In this document: positions 56,030 through 64,000 of the stretch, in pieces
Layout of the letters: each line of letters begins with the position of its first letter
How positions within the stretch are numbered: position 1 is the first letter of the stretch
NCBI RefSeq assembly: GCF_026421305.1
Contig: NZ_JAPJBQ010000008.1
Location: 1-64,000 of the forward strand
Source: Dyella silvae
Lineage (GTDB): Bacteria > Pseudomonadota > Gammaproteobacteria > Xanthomonadales > Rhodanobacteraceae
Direction: 5' to 3'
DNA: 64,000 nt
Notes under the pieces: generated by a model
What the model saw: the letters and a program-made list of their open reading frames with translations, nothing else
What the model was told of the DNA's origin: nothing
Database searches by the model: none
Translations under genes and position numbers: made by a program

Positions 56030-57715
56030 ATGAGCAATGAGCGTCCGTGGCTGGCCCAGTACCCGGAAGGCGTTCCCGCGCAGATCGACATCAATCAATA
56101 CGCCTCCGTCGCCGCGGTCGTGGAAGAGGCGTTTGAGCGCTTTGGTCAGCGTCCGGCGTTCTCCAGCTTTGGCAAGCAACTCAGTTATAGCCAGATCGAT
56201 GAGCTGAGCCGTCAGTTTGCCGGCTATCTCACGGGTGTGCTCAAGCTTGCCAAGGGCGATCGCATCGCGATCATGATGCCCAACGTTCTGCAGTACCCCA
56301 TCGCCCTGATCGGCGCGCTGCGCGCTGGCCTGGTGGTGGTCAACACCAACCCGATGTACACCGCGCGCGAGCTCAAGCATCAGCTTGAGGATGCCGGCGC
56401 CAAGGTCATCGTGGTGCTCGACAACTTCGCATCGACGCTGCAGCAGGTGGTGGCGGAGACCCACGTCGAACACATCATTACGACGGGCATCGGCGACCTG
56501 CTGGGCGCCAAGGGCGCGTTGATCAACTTCGTGCTCAAGCACGTCAAGAAGATGGTGCCGCCTTTCAGCCTGCCGGGTGCGGTGCGCTTCGCCGATGCCC
56601 TTTCGCGAGGTGCTTCGCATCCGTTGCCGAAGGTGGCGCTGGGTCACGACGACATCGCCTTCCTGCAGTACACCGGCGGCACCACCGGCGTGGCCAAGGG
56701 CGCGATGCTCACCCACGGCAACATGGTCGCCAACATGATGCAGGCCGGTGCGTGGATCGGCAAAAACGTCAAGTATGGCGAGGAAGTGATCATCACGGCG
56801 CTGCCGCTGTATCACATCTTCTCGCTCACGGCGAACGGACTGGTATTCATGCGCCTGGGCGGCCTGAACTGGCTGATCACCAATCCGCGCGACATGCCCG
56901 GCTTCGTCAAGGAGCTGAAGAAGTCGAACTTCACCGCAATCACCGGCGTCAACACGCTGTTCAACGGCCTGTTGAACACGGCGGGTTTCGCTGAGCTGGA
57001 TTTCTCCCGGCTGCACCTGACCCTGGGCGGCGGCATGGCTGTGCAACGCGCGGTCGCCGAGCGCTGGAAGAAGGTCACTGGCTGCACGCTGGTGGAAGCG
57101 TACGGTCTCACCGAGACCTCGCCCGCCGCCTGCATCAACCCGCTGGACCTCAAGGACTACAACAGCTCCATTGGTCTGCCCATTCCGTCCACCGATGTTG
57201 CCATCTGGTCGGAAGACAACCAGCCGCTGGCGATCGGCGAAGTGGGTGAGCTGATGGTGCACGGCCCACAGGTGATGAAGGGTTACTGGCAGCGCCCGGA
57301 CGAAACCGCCAAGGTGCTCGGCGCCGACGGCTGGCTGCATACCGGCGATGTCGCCCGCATGGACGAGAACGGCTACGTCTATATCGTGGATCGGAAGAAG
57401 GACATGATTCTGGTGTCCGGCTTCAATGTGTATCCCAACGAAGTCGAAGACGTGGTGATGCAGCATCCGGGCGTCGCCGAAGTGGCGGCAGTCGGCGTCC
57501 CCGACGAGCATTCGGGCGAGGTGGTCAAGCTGTTCGTGGTCCGCAAGGATCCGAACCTCACCGTGGAAGAGCTGAAGAAGTTCTGCCACGACAATCTCAC
57601 CGGCTACAAGCGCCCGAAGATCATCGAATTCCGCGACGCGCTGCCGAAGAGCAACGTGGGCAAGATCCTGCGCCGCGAACTGCGCGACGAGAAGAAGGCC
57701 GCTGCCGCAGGCTGA
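56030..57715 (+). CDS. fadD: Long-chain fatty acid-CoA ligase
   Basis: A 561-residue ANL enzyme that activates fatty acids to acyl-CoA through an acyl-adenylate. It has the phosphate loop YTGGTTGVAKG, YGLTETSP, the hinge DRKKDMILVSGFNVYPNEVE and a catalytic Lys in the final NVGKILR. Length and layout match E. coli FadD. TAGAGGAGC lies upstream of the ATG. A terminator follows. It could supply acyl groups to the cluster, but no direct link is visible. Confidence 0.93.
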   Translation: MSNERPWLAQYPEGVPAQIDINQYASVAAVVEEAFERFGQRPAFSSFGKQLSYSQIDELSRQFAGYLTGVLKLAKGDRIAIMMPNVLQYPIALIGALRAGLVVVNTNPMYTARELKHQLEDAGAKVIVVLDNFASTLQQVVAETHVEHIITTGIGDLLGAKGALINFVLKHVKKMVPPFSLPGAVRFADALSRGASHPLPKVALGHDDIAFLQYTGGTTGVAKGAMLTHGNMVANMMQAGAWIGKNVKYGEEVIITALPLYHIFSLTANGLVFMRLGGLNWLITNPRDMPGFVKELKKSNFTAITGVNTLFNGLLNTAGFAELDFSRLHLTLGGGMAVQRAVAERWKKVTGCTLVEAYGLTETSPAACINPLDLKDYNSSIGLPIPSTDVAIWSEDNQPLAIGEVGELMVHGPQVMKGYWQRPDETAKVLGADGWLHTGDVARMDENGYVYIVDRKKDMILVSGFNVYPNEVEDVVMQHPGVAEVAAVGVPDEHSGEVVKLFVVRKDPNLTVEELKKFCHDNLTGYKRPKIIEFRDALPKSNVGKILRRELRDEKKAAAAG

Positions 57716-57723
57716 GAGCGAGA

Positions 57724-57751
57724 AGTGAGTGGAGAGGAGTGAGTAGTGAGA
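57724..57751. repeat. Left arm of inverted repeat flanking the fadD terminator
   Basis: GTGAGTGGAGAGGAGTGAGT then AGTGAGAG. The reverse complement recurs at 57845-57872 with only a few mismatches, so the two arms enclose the terminator at 57778-57810. Confidence 0.8.
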
Positions 57752-57777
57752 GTAAAGCTCAGCTACTCACTCGCAAC

Positions 57778-57810
57778 AAAAAAGCCCGGCTTGATGCCGG
57801 GCTTTTTTTA
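57778..57810 (+). terminator. Terminator downstream of fadD
   Basis: AAAAAAGCCCGGC-TTGAT-GCCGGGCTTTTTTT: a good stem and T-run. The A-run on the left also makes it a possible bidirectional terminator for the convergent PilZ gene. Confidence 0.93.
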
Positions 57811-57844
57811 TAGGTGACTGGCGCGCAGGGGAAAGTGAGCTCTT

Positions 57845-57872
57845 CTCTCACTACTCACTTCTCCCCACTCAC
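57845..57872. repeat. Right arm of inverted repeat flanking the fadD terminator
   Basis: CTCTCACTACTCACTTCTCC then CCACTCAC, nearly complementary to 57724-57751. Together they could form an outer stem around the terminator in a read-through transcript. Confidence 0.8.
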
Positions 57873-57881
57873 GCCTGCCCT

Positions 57882-58250
57882 TCAGTCATGCCACATCTCG
57901 AGAATGTCGGCATAGCCACCCAGCAGGTTCCACAGCGGCACCTGCTTGTCTTCGGGAATGCGTGTGAAAGCAAAGCCCAGATGCCGCTCGGAAATGCGCG
58001 TGACCTGAGCTTCCAGGTGAATGTGCAAGTCGTGACCGAAGATCATGTCCAGGATCCAGCTCTGACCGACCTCGCCTTGCCAGCCTAATGGCCGCCGCAA
58101 CAGTACGCCGGTGGCAGAAATGTCTACCAACTCAGTGGGCTGCGAATCGTCGCCACGGCTCATCAGTACCGTGGTTTCGATGCGCATGCGCGCTGGCCGC
58201 AACTGCTCCGGATCTGAGCCGTTTCTGGCGTTGTCACCCGCTTTGCTCAT
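57882..58250 (-). CDS. PilZ-domain protein
   Basis: A 122-residue small PilZ protein, a cyclic-di-GMP receptor domain. It has a basic RPARMRIETTVLM segment and DISATGVLLRRP, the D/NxSxxG motif of PilZ. The RxxxR motif is only weakly met (RPARMRIE), so c-di-GMP binding is probable but not certain. Such short PilZ proteins regulate motility, adhesion or polysaccharide export by protein contact. It faces the fadD gene and lies 98 bp from the 3' end of dinB. Confidence 0.83.
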   Translation of the reverse strand: MSKAGDNARNGSDPEQLRPARMRIETTVLMSRGDDSQPTELVDISATGVLLRRPLGWQGEVGQSWILDMIFGHDLHIHLEAQVTRISERHLGFAFTRIPEDKQVPLWNLLGGYADILEMWHD

Positions 58251-58348
58251 CCTGCCTCATCTCCCCGCGTCCGACGCACCCAGGCGCCGACTGTTTCATC
58301 CTGAAAAGCACACCTCACCGCATTGATGTGGAGAGCTTCCATCCGACT

Positions 58349-59524
58349 TCAATTCTGCCGCTTCGTTCGCAAAACGCCAGCGCGCACCAAGCTTCCCGTA
58401 CCGAACCGCAAATTGATCTTGTCCTGCACCCGGTCCGTTACGCGCGCGTCGGATACCGCATCGAACAGATCCTGCTGCCGCTCGGTCGCGAATCCGGAAA
58501 GACTCGCGCCCAGTAAGCGCAGGCGCGGCCTTCGCTGCGCCTGCCACCAGGACTTAAGCAAACCCCGTGCCACCGCGTATATATCGCTTGCGGAAGCACT
58601 GGGGGCGCGCAACTGCGCCTGGCGTGTATGAGTGACAAACGGCGGCTCGCGCAGTTTCACGGTGACCGTTCGGCCTTCCAGCCCGCGTTGACGCGCCCGC
58701 GCGGCGATACGTTCGCAATGCCGCAGCAGCCAGGACTCGGCTAGCGCCAGCTCGGCCACGTCGACATCGAAAGTATGCTCAGCACCGATGGATTGTTCAG
58801 CCTGGGCTGGCTCAACGCAACGGTCGTCTTCGCCCCGCGCCAGCGCCTGCAGACCTGACACCTGACGTCCCAGCGCACCAGCAAGACGCGCTGTGTCACA
58901 TGCTGCCAATTCGCCTATGGTGCGTATCCCCATCCGGTGCAACGCCTGCTCGGTCACCTTGCCCACAGTCCACAGCCTTCCCACCGGCAGCGGCGCGAGC
59001 TCATCTGCGGCACCTTGTGCCGTGATGCGATGAAAACCATCCGGCTTGGACATTTCGCTGGCCAGCTTGGCCAACAACTTATTGGGCCCCATGCCCACCG
59101 AAGCCACCAACCCCGTGCGTTCGCGGATCGCTTCCTTGATCCCCCGCCCGATGGTCTCGATGGAGCCCAGCAACCGCAGGCTGGCGGTGACATCGAGAAA
59201 CGCCTCATCGAGTGACAGGCCTTCCACCAGCGGGGTCACCTGATGGAACACGTCGAACACCTGGTCGGAGAGCTCCTCGTAGCGCGCCATGCGCGGCCAC
59301 ACGTAGACGCCATCCGGGCACAAGCGCCGCGCCTGGACGATCGGCATGGCCGAACGCACGCCAAACGTGCGCGCTTCGTAACTGCAGGTCGACACCACGC
59401 CGCGCGGGCCCAGGCCGCCCACGATCACCGGCAGCCCACGCAGCCCCGGCTGGTCGAGCACCTCCACGGACGCGTAGAAAGCGTCCATGTCGACATGAAT
59501 GATGGAGCGTTCATCGGGTGGCAT
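58349..59524 (-). CDS. dinB: DNA polymerase IV
   Basis: A 391-residue Y-family translesion polymerase. It has the catalytic HVDMDAFYASVE (two metal Asp), YEARTFGV and SLDEAFLDVT (third acidic pair), then a helix-hairpin-helix thumb and little-finger domain. It lacks proofreading. A C-terminal tail (VLRTKRQN) stands in for the clamp-binding peptide, which I cannot confirm. The 3' end lies 98 bp from the PilZ gene. No LexA box was identified in the short upstream gap. Confidence 0.93.
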   Translation of the reverse strand: MPPDERSIIHVDMDAFYASVEVLDQPGLRGLPVIVGGLGPRGVVSTCSYEARTFGVRSAMPIVQARRLCPDGVYVWPRMARYEELSDQVFDVFHQVTPLVEGLSLDEAFLDVTASLRLLGSIETIGRGIKEAIRERTGLVASVGMGPNKLLAKLASEMSKPDGFHRITAQGAADELAPLPVGRLWTVGKVTEQALHRMGIRTIGELAACDTARLAGALGRQVSGLQALARGEDDRCVEPAQAEQSIGAEHTFDVDVAELALAESWLLRHCERIAARARQRGLEGRTVTVKLREPPFVTHTRQAQLRAPSASASDIYAVARGLLKSWWQAQRRPRLRLLGASLSGFATERQQDLFDAVSDARVTDRVQDKINLRFGTGSLVRAGVLRTKRQN

Positions 59525-59993
59525 GCCCTGCTATTTTGCCGCCATATAACGTTGCGCGCGTACTGGACTTGCCGGCCTACAGCGGCTAATCTTGGTCCTG
59601 CGTGGGTCCTAGGGTGCGCGCACGATCGACCAGGATCGACCGCTACGGCACCCATCCCGATGCATTCAGCCGACCATTGGAAAGCCTGTGACGCGGGTTT
59701 CGTCACGTTGTGGCTTGCGCTTTTGCTGTGGCCTAAAGCCCGCTGAAGACGCACAAGGGTCGCTCACGGCCAGCCTGATCGAAACGCCAAGCGCGCGATT
59801 TCATCATGCATGCCCGGGACGGTGACGCAAGACGCACTGGCTAGGCATCGCGCAAGATAGCTTCAACGGGTCGCCAACCAGTAGGCGCGATTCGGGCGGG
59901 GACATTCGTCAAGCGAATGCCGGTGGGACATAACGTTTCCTAACGTGTTGAACGCAACGCAAGCCGTCGTGGACGGCCCAACGACATGTATTG
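59525..59993. other. Intergenic gap upstream of scpA
   Basis: No supported gene in 469 bp. A short frame of 28 codons (HSADHWKACDAGFVTLWLALL) is present but has no ribosome site and is not called. No repeats of the local families are seen. It should hold the promoters of dinB and scpA. Confidence 0.6.
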
Positions 59994-60905
59994 ATGAGCA
60001 CTGAGCCAGTCGAGCCTCAGGCGGTCACAGCACCGCAGGACGCATTTGCGTCGGTACCGCAACAGCAGGAAATGCCGCTGGCCATCGTGCGCGGCGAACC
60101 GATGTTGCAGATGCCGCAGGACCTGTACATCCCACCGGATGCGCTCGAGGTGATTCTCGAAGCATTCGAAGGCCCGCTCGACTTGCTGCTGTACCTGATC
60201 CGCCGGCAAAACCTGGACATTCTCGACATTCCTGTCGCCGAGATCACCCGGCAGTACATGAACTACATCGAGATGATGCGCGATGTGATGCGCCTGGAGC
60301 TGGCGGCCGAATACCTGCTGATGGCCGCGATTCTGGGCGAGATCAAGTCGCGGCTGCTGCTGCCCCGGCCACCAACCGAGGAAGGCCTGGAGGAAGACCC
60401 CCGCGCCGAGCTGGTCCGCCGCCTGCAGGAGTACGAACGCTTCAAGAGGGCCGCGGAGGATATCGAGGCCCTGCCCCGCATGGAGCGCGATTTCTCGCCT
60501 GCTCATGCCGACGTGGGCGAGCGCAATGTGATCAAGCTGCCGCCGCCGCTGGAACTGAAAGAGCTGCTGCTGGCCCTGAAAGATGTGCTGCATCGCGCCG
60601 AGCTGTTTGGGCATCACGCCATCAAGCGCGAGGCACTCAGCGTTCGTCAGCGCATGGGCGAACTGCTGGGCCGGCTGAATGACCGCAGTTTCCAGCGCTT
60701 CGAGACGCTGTTTGACGTGGCCGAAGGCCGCCTGGGCGTGGTGGTGACGTTCCTGGCCATGCTGGAGCTGGCCAAGGAAATGCTGGTGGAGATTGTGCAG
60801 GAAGCACCCATGGCACCGATTTACGTAAGAGCGAAGGCAGGACGCGGCGAAGAATCTGCCGTTGAGACCTTCGCCGACGACGAGCCGGCCACCGCTGCCG
60901 AATAA
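59994..60905 (+). CDS. scpA: Segregation and condensation protein A
   Basis: A 303-residue kleisin of the SMC-ScpAB chromosome condensation complex. The hallmark is FEGPLDLLLYLIRRQNLDIL, followed by DIPVAEITRQYMNYI, and a C-terminal winged helix ends in a short acidic tail (TFADDEPATAAE). ScpA bridges the SMC heads and binds ScpB. The ATG at 59994 is used; an immediately preceding TTG is in frame. It is 49 bases from scpB, forming an scpA-scpB-rluB operon. Confidence 0.93.
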   Translation: MSTEPVEPQAVTAPQDAFASVPQQQEMPLAIVRGEPMLQMPQDLYIPPDALEVILEAFEGPLDLLLYLIRRQNLDILDIPVAEITRQYMNYIEMMRDVMRLELAAEYLLMAAILGEIKSRLLLPRPPTEEGLEEDPRAELVRRLQEYERFKRAAEDIEALPRMERDFSPAHADVGERNVIKLPPPLELKELLLALKDVLHRAELFGHHAIKREALSVRQRMGELLGRLNDRSFQRFETLFDVAEGRLGVVVTFLAMLELAKEMLVEIVQEAPMAPIYVRAKAGRGEESAVETFADDEPATAAE

Positions 60906-60954
60906 GCAGCGCGGCCCGATCCATTCACTGAAGCATTGCATCCAGTCCGAGGCC

Positions 60955-61839
60955 ATGCAGATCGAGCAACTCAAACCCATCATCGAGGCGGCACTGCTGG
61001 CATCCACCCAGCCGATGACCATTCCTCAGCTGCTGGAACTGTTCGGCGAAGAGGACGAGGTCGGCCGCGAGGAAGTCGCCAGGACGATCGAGGCGCTGAC
61101 CGAAGACTGCGCCCACCGTGGCGTCGAACTGCGCGAGGTGGCCTCCGGCTTCCGCTATCAGGTGAAGCAGGATGTGCACCCGTGGATTTCCCGGATGTGG
61201 ACGGAGCGGCCCAGCCGCTACTCCCGCGCCCTGCTGGAAACGCTGGCACTGATCGCTTACCGCCAGCCGATCACCCGCCCGGAGATCGAGCAGATTCGCG
61301 GCGTGGTGGTGTCCTCCAACATCATCAAGACGATGGAGGAGCGCGAGTGGATCCGCGTGGTCGGTTATCGCGACGTACCCGGTAAGCCCGCCCTGTTCGG
61401 CACCACCCGCGCTTTCCTCGACTACTTCAACCTCAAGTCGCTGGACGAGCTGCCGCCGCTGTCGGAAATCCGCGACATGGAAGATCCGCAGATGAGCATC
61501 GCACCGGAGCCGCTGCCGGCTCGCGTCATACGCGACCTGCCGATCGATCCGGACGAAGAAAACGAAATCCTGGTGGTGGCTGCCGAAGATGCCGAAAGCA
61601 TCGTCCACGAGCCCACTGCCGACGAAACACCCGCTTTGGAGGAGAGCAACGAGCACCACTCGTCCGCGATCACTGAAGCACCCGCTGAAGAGCAACCTCT
61701 GGCGATGGAAGTCGCCAGTTCCGAATCCGGCGATGTCTCACACGCCGAAGCCCTGAATGACACTGCCGACGAGGCAGCGACCCGCGCGGACGCCGACGAA
61801 GGCGACGCCACGCAAGACACCAAGGAGTACCGCGCATGA
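60955..61839 (+). CDS. scpB: Segregation and condensation protein B
   Basis: A 294-residue ScpB, subunit of the SMC-ScpAB complex. The first about 180 residues have the paired winged-helix layout (MQIEQLKPIIEAALLASTQP, ETLALIAYRQPITRPEIEQI, GRDV-like GYRDVPGKPALFGTT). The remaining about 110 residues are an acidic, Glu/Asp/Ala-rich tail that is likely disordered and makes it longer than typical ScpB. It overlaps rluB by four bases (ATGA). Confidence 0.93.
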   Translation: MQIEQLKPIIEAALLASTQPMTIPQLLELFGEEDEVGREEVARTIEALTEDCAHRGVELREVASGFRYQVKQDVHPWISRMWTERPSRYSRALLETLALIAYRQPITRPEIEQIRGVVVSSNIIKTMEEREWIRVVGYRDVPGKPALFGTTRAFLDYFNLKSLDELPPLSEIRDMEDPQMSIAPEPLPARVIRDLPIDPDEENEILVVAAEDAESIVHEPTADETPALEESNEHHSSAITEAPAEEQPLAMEVASSESGDVSHAEALNDTADEAATRADADEGDATQDTKEYRA

Positions 61840-63386
61840 CTGCGCCGCAGAAATCTGTTTTGACCCTCAAGCGCGCACCGCGCGACGAGAGCACCCCCGC
61901 CCTTGAAGAGCGCCTGCACAAAGTGCTGGCGAATGCCGGCCTCGGCTCTCGCCGCATGCTGGAGCAGCGCATCCAGGCCGGTGAAGTCGAACTCAACGGC
62001 ACGCCCGCCACCATTGGCGCCAGCGTGCATGCCGGCGATCGCGTCGTGCTCGACGGCAAGCAGTTCATTGTTGCCACCGACAATCGCGACGAGACCGAAT
62101 TGCTGGTCTATCACAAGCCCGAAGGCGTGGTGACCACCCGCGAAGATCCCGAAGGCCGTCCCACCGTGTTCGAACAGCTGCCGCGCCTGAAGGGCGCGCG
62201 CTGGGTTGCCGTGGGCCGTCTGGACATCAACACCACCGGCCTGTTGCTCCTCACCACCGACGGCGAGCTGGCCAATGCCCTGATGCATCCCAAGAGCGGC
62301 CTCGAGCGAGAGTACCTGTGCCGCGTGCACGGCGAAGTGCCCGACGAGACCATCGAGAAGCTCAAGGCCGGCGTGGAGCTGGAAGACGGCCCTGCCCGCT
62401 TCGATGAAATCGCCGTCATCAGCCGCGGCGGCAGCCATAGCTGGTTCCGCGTGGTCATCCGCGAAGGCCGCAACCGCGAAGTGCGCCGCCTGTGGGATTC
62501 GCAGGGCTTCCTGGTGAGCCGCCTCAAGCGTATCCGCTACGGCAGCGTGGAACTGCCGCGCAACCTGCGTCGCGGTGATTGCGAAGCCCTGGGCGAAGAA
62601 GCCGTCAAGGAGCTGCGCAAGACCACGGGTCTTGGCGCATCGCAGCCGGTGCTCACGCTGAGCCCCGTGTTGCACCAGCGTCGCGCGCCGCGCAACGTCA
62701 CCGAGTATCGCCCCGAGCGCGGCGCAACCGGTGGCTGGAGCAGCGCTCACCAGGACGAGGCGCGTGAACTGCGCGCCTATGACCGCATCCGCGAAGAACC
62801 CGCGCGCGGCAAGCAGCAGCGCCGCCGTCCGGGCAAGGAAGTGAATGGCAATGTGGCACGCCCTGAGCGTCCCGCAGGTGGCATGCAGCGCAAGAGCAAG
62901 CGCGGCGTGGCACCGGGCCAGGAATTGCCGTCGGTCCGCACCTGGTTCGCTGGCGAAACCCGCGAAGGTGGCCGTGGCGGCCAGGGTGCTCGTGGCGGCG
63001 CCGGTGGTCCGGGCGGTGCAGGCGGTGCGGGCAATCGACGCGGCGGCAAGCCGTTTGGTGCTCGCGGTGGTGAAGGTGGCGGCAAGCCGTTTGCTGGCCG
63101 CGGCGGTGAAGGCGGCGGCCGCTCGTTCGGCGGTCGCAGCTCCGAAGGTGGTCACGGCAACAGCCCGTACGGCGGTTTCGGTGGCGGCAACGCCAGCGGC
63201 AATCGTGGTGGCAACAAGCAGGGTCGTCCCGGCCAGGGCGCCGGTGGACGTCCGCAGGGCCGTGGCGGCAATCGTCCGCAGGGTCATGGCGGTGGACGAC
63301 CGCAGGGGCATGGCGGTGGCCGTCCGCATGGCGGCGGTGGCGGTGGCGGCGGTGGTCGCGGCGGTAACCGCGGCGGCAATCACTGA
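61836..63386 (+). CDS. rluB: 23S rRNA pseudouridine synthase RluB with glycine-rich tail
   Basis: A 516-residue pseudouridine synthase of the RsuA/RluB family, which in E. coli modifies U2605 of 23S rRNA. An S4 domain starts at about residue 24, and the catalytic Asp is D130 in GRLDINTTGLLLLT. The catalytic domain ends near residue 270, and a basic linker follows. From about 375 to the end the chain is Gly/Arg-rich (GGRGG, GGAGGPGG, RGGNRPQG), forming a long low-complexity RGG-like tail. E. coli RluB has about 291 residues, so the tail is an addition of over 200 residues in total. Confidence 0.92.
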   Translation: MTAPQKSVLTLKRAPRDESTPALEERLHKVLANAGLGSRRMLEQRIQAGEVELNGTPATIGASVHAGDRVVLDGKQFIVATDNRDETELLVYHKPEGVVTTREDPEGRPTVFEQLPRLKGARWVAVGRLDINTTGLLLLTTDGELANALMHPKSGLEREYLCRVHGEVPDETIEKLKAGVELEDGPARFDEIAVISRGGSHSWFRVVIREGRNREVRRLWDSQGFLVSRLKRIRYGSVELPRNLRRGDCEALGEEAVKELRKTTGLGASQPVLTLSPVLHQRRAPRNVTEYRPERGATGGWSSAHQDEARELRAYDRIREEPARGKQQRRRPGKEVNGNVARPERPAGGMQRKSKRGVAPGQELPSVRTWFAGETREGGRGGQGARGGAGGPGGAGGAGNRRGGKPFGARGGEGGGKPFAGRGGEGGGRSFGGRSSEGGHGNSPYGGFGGGNASGNRGGNKQGRPGQGAGGRPQGRGGNRPQGHGGGRPQGHGGGRPHGGGGGGGGGRGGNRGGNH

Positions 63387-63400
63387 CGCGGCAGAACGCC

Positions 63401-63748
63401 ATGACCGTTCGCATCTTTCACAACCATCGTTGTTCGAAGTCGCGTGCCACGCTCACCCTGCTCGAAGAGCGTGGCATCTCGTGTGACGTCATCAACTATC
63501 TGGAAACGCCGCCGAGCGCAGCCGAACTCGAAAAGTTGCTGGATATGCTCGGCATGACGCCACGCGAACTGATGCGAAAAGGCGAGGCTGAGTACACCGA
63601 ACTCGGCCTCGATGATCCATCACTCGACGACACCGCGCTGATCGCGGCGATGGCAAGCCATCCGCGCCTGATCGAGCGGCCCATCGTGGTGGCGAACGGC
63701 AAGGCCGCGCTTGGAAGGCCGCCGGAAGCCGTACTCTCCATTCTCTGA
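63401..63748 (+). CDS. ArsC/Spx-family arsenate-reductase-like protein
   Basis: A 115-residue thioredoxin-fold protein. C11 lies in HRCSKSR, the ArsC active-site Cys, and IERPIVVANGKAALGRPPE matches the Arg-containing C-terminal part. The layout is close to YfgD/ArsC-type reductases that reduce arsenate or other oxyanions with glutaredoxin or glutathione. It starts 14 bases after rluB. Whether it has arsenate activity or a regulatory Spx-like role cannot be told. Confidence 0.87.
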   Translation: MTVRIFHNHRCSKSRATLTLLEERGISCDVINYLETPPSAAELEKLLDMLGMTPRELMRKGEAEYTELGLDDPSLDDTALIAAMASHPRLIERPIVVANGKAALGRPPEAVLSIL

Positions 63749-63775
63749 GTACTTGAGCACGCCAGATGCAAGGCA

Positions 63776-63806
63776 CAAAAAAAGGAGGCAACGCCTCCTT
63801 TTTTGT
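63776..63806 (+). terminator. Terminator downstream of the ArsC-like gene
   Basis: AAAAAAAGGAGGC-AAC-GCCTCCTTTTTT: stem of about six GC-rich pairs with T-run on the plus strand and A-run on the left, so possibly bidirectional with the convergent nitrilase gene. Confidence 0.92.
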
Positions 63807-63839
63807 GGATCGATCTTCGCTCCCCAATGAGGGCAGCTT

Positions 63840-64000
63840 TCAGATATCCAGCGTATAGCGATCGGCATCCATCCATGCAGGGAAACGCTCGCGATGCGCG
63901 AGCAATGGTGCGGGATCGATCGTCACCGTCACCACCTGCTCTTGCGGTCCCAGCTCCACCAGCGGTTCGCCAATAGGATCGAGCACCGCGCTGTCGCCGG
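63840..64000 (-). CDS. Nitrilase-superfamily amidohydrolase, C-terminal fragment
   Basis: Only the last about 53 residues are in the window; the gene continues past the right edge. They read GDSAVLDPIGEPLVELGPQE, then VTVTIDPAPLLAHRERFPAW, and finally MDADRYTLDI before the stop. This is the typical end of omega-amidase/YafV-type carbon-nitrogen hydrolases, in which a G-x-S-x-x-x-D-P strand precedes a domain-closing FPAW-D segment. The catalytic residues lie outside the window. It is convergent with the ArsC-like gene. Confidence 0.75.
   Translation of the reverse strand, partial: GDSAVLDPIGEPLVELGPQEQVVTVTIDPAPLLAHRERFPAWMDADRYTLDI

Noticed and set aside
61422-63383. A 653-aa minus-strand frame opposite scpB and rluB
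   Set aside because: Alanine/threonine-rich shadow of the RluB glycine-rich tail and catalytic domain, not a gene.

Overview
The window is high-GC gammaproteobacterial chromosome, most likely a Lysobacterales (Xanthomonadales) member near Rhodanobacteraceae such as Dyella, Luteibacter or Frateuria. That placement is an inference from the tpiA-secG-tRNA-Leu arrangement, the adjacent acnA and acnB, the orn-folP-glmM block, the scpA-scpB-rluB operon and the dispersed palindromic repeats. No taxonomic search could be run.

1-27.4 kb: one long plus-strand accessory block. It opens with a cupin/JmjC-type oxygenase. Next come two giant assembly-line proteins, a hybrid NRPS-PKS-aminotransferase (2424 aa) and a C-A-PCP-C-A*-PCP NRPS (2138 aa). 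The second ends in a degenerate adenylation domain and an intact carrier domain, with no thioesterase. After a 211-bp gap with a palindromic repeat, ten tightly overlapping genes look like a surface-glycan locus: one GT2 and three GT4 glycosyltransferases, three NodB-type deacetylases, a membrane-anchored deacetylase-like protein, an O-antigen ligase/polymerase, a CapK-like adenylate-forming enzyme and a formyltransferase-fold protein. The assembly line is predicted to join a valine-like residue, malonate, an amino group and glycine. Its neighbours suggest the product is attached to or made with a glycan, but that link is inferred from proximity only.

27.4-38.4 kb: a patchy accessory region. 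It has small orphan genes (including a HigA-like regulator without a toxin), five clear and two degraded GGGGTCAGAGTGC palindromes, truncated gene ends, and a minus-strand three-gene operon. That operon encodes a membrane-anchored TerB-N/TerB protein, a BrxD-like P-loop ATPase and an Lhr/BrxHI-like helicase. It looks like a compact anti-phage or DNA-processing system without the methylase and PglZ components of BREX. The region abuts the 3' end of tRNA-Leu(GAG).

38.4-64 kb: mostly housekeeping genes. These are tRNA-Leu, secG, tpiA, an SDR, a 2OG-Fe(II) oxygenase, glmM, folP, orn, sbcB, a DUF2461 gene, a LysR regulator, divergent acnB and acnA, a lipoprotein, fadD, a PilZ protein, dinB, scpA-scpB-rluB, an ArsC/Spx-like protein and the 3' end of a nitrilase-family gene. 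Several intergenic gaps carry 100-bp inverted repeats or composite repeats built on a CTCTCCCCGGAGGGGAGAG palindrome.

The two places most likely to hold undescribed biology are the assembly-line/glycan block and the TerB-ATPase-helicase operon.
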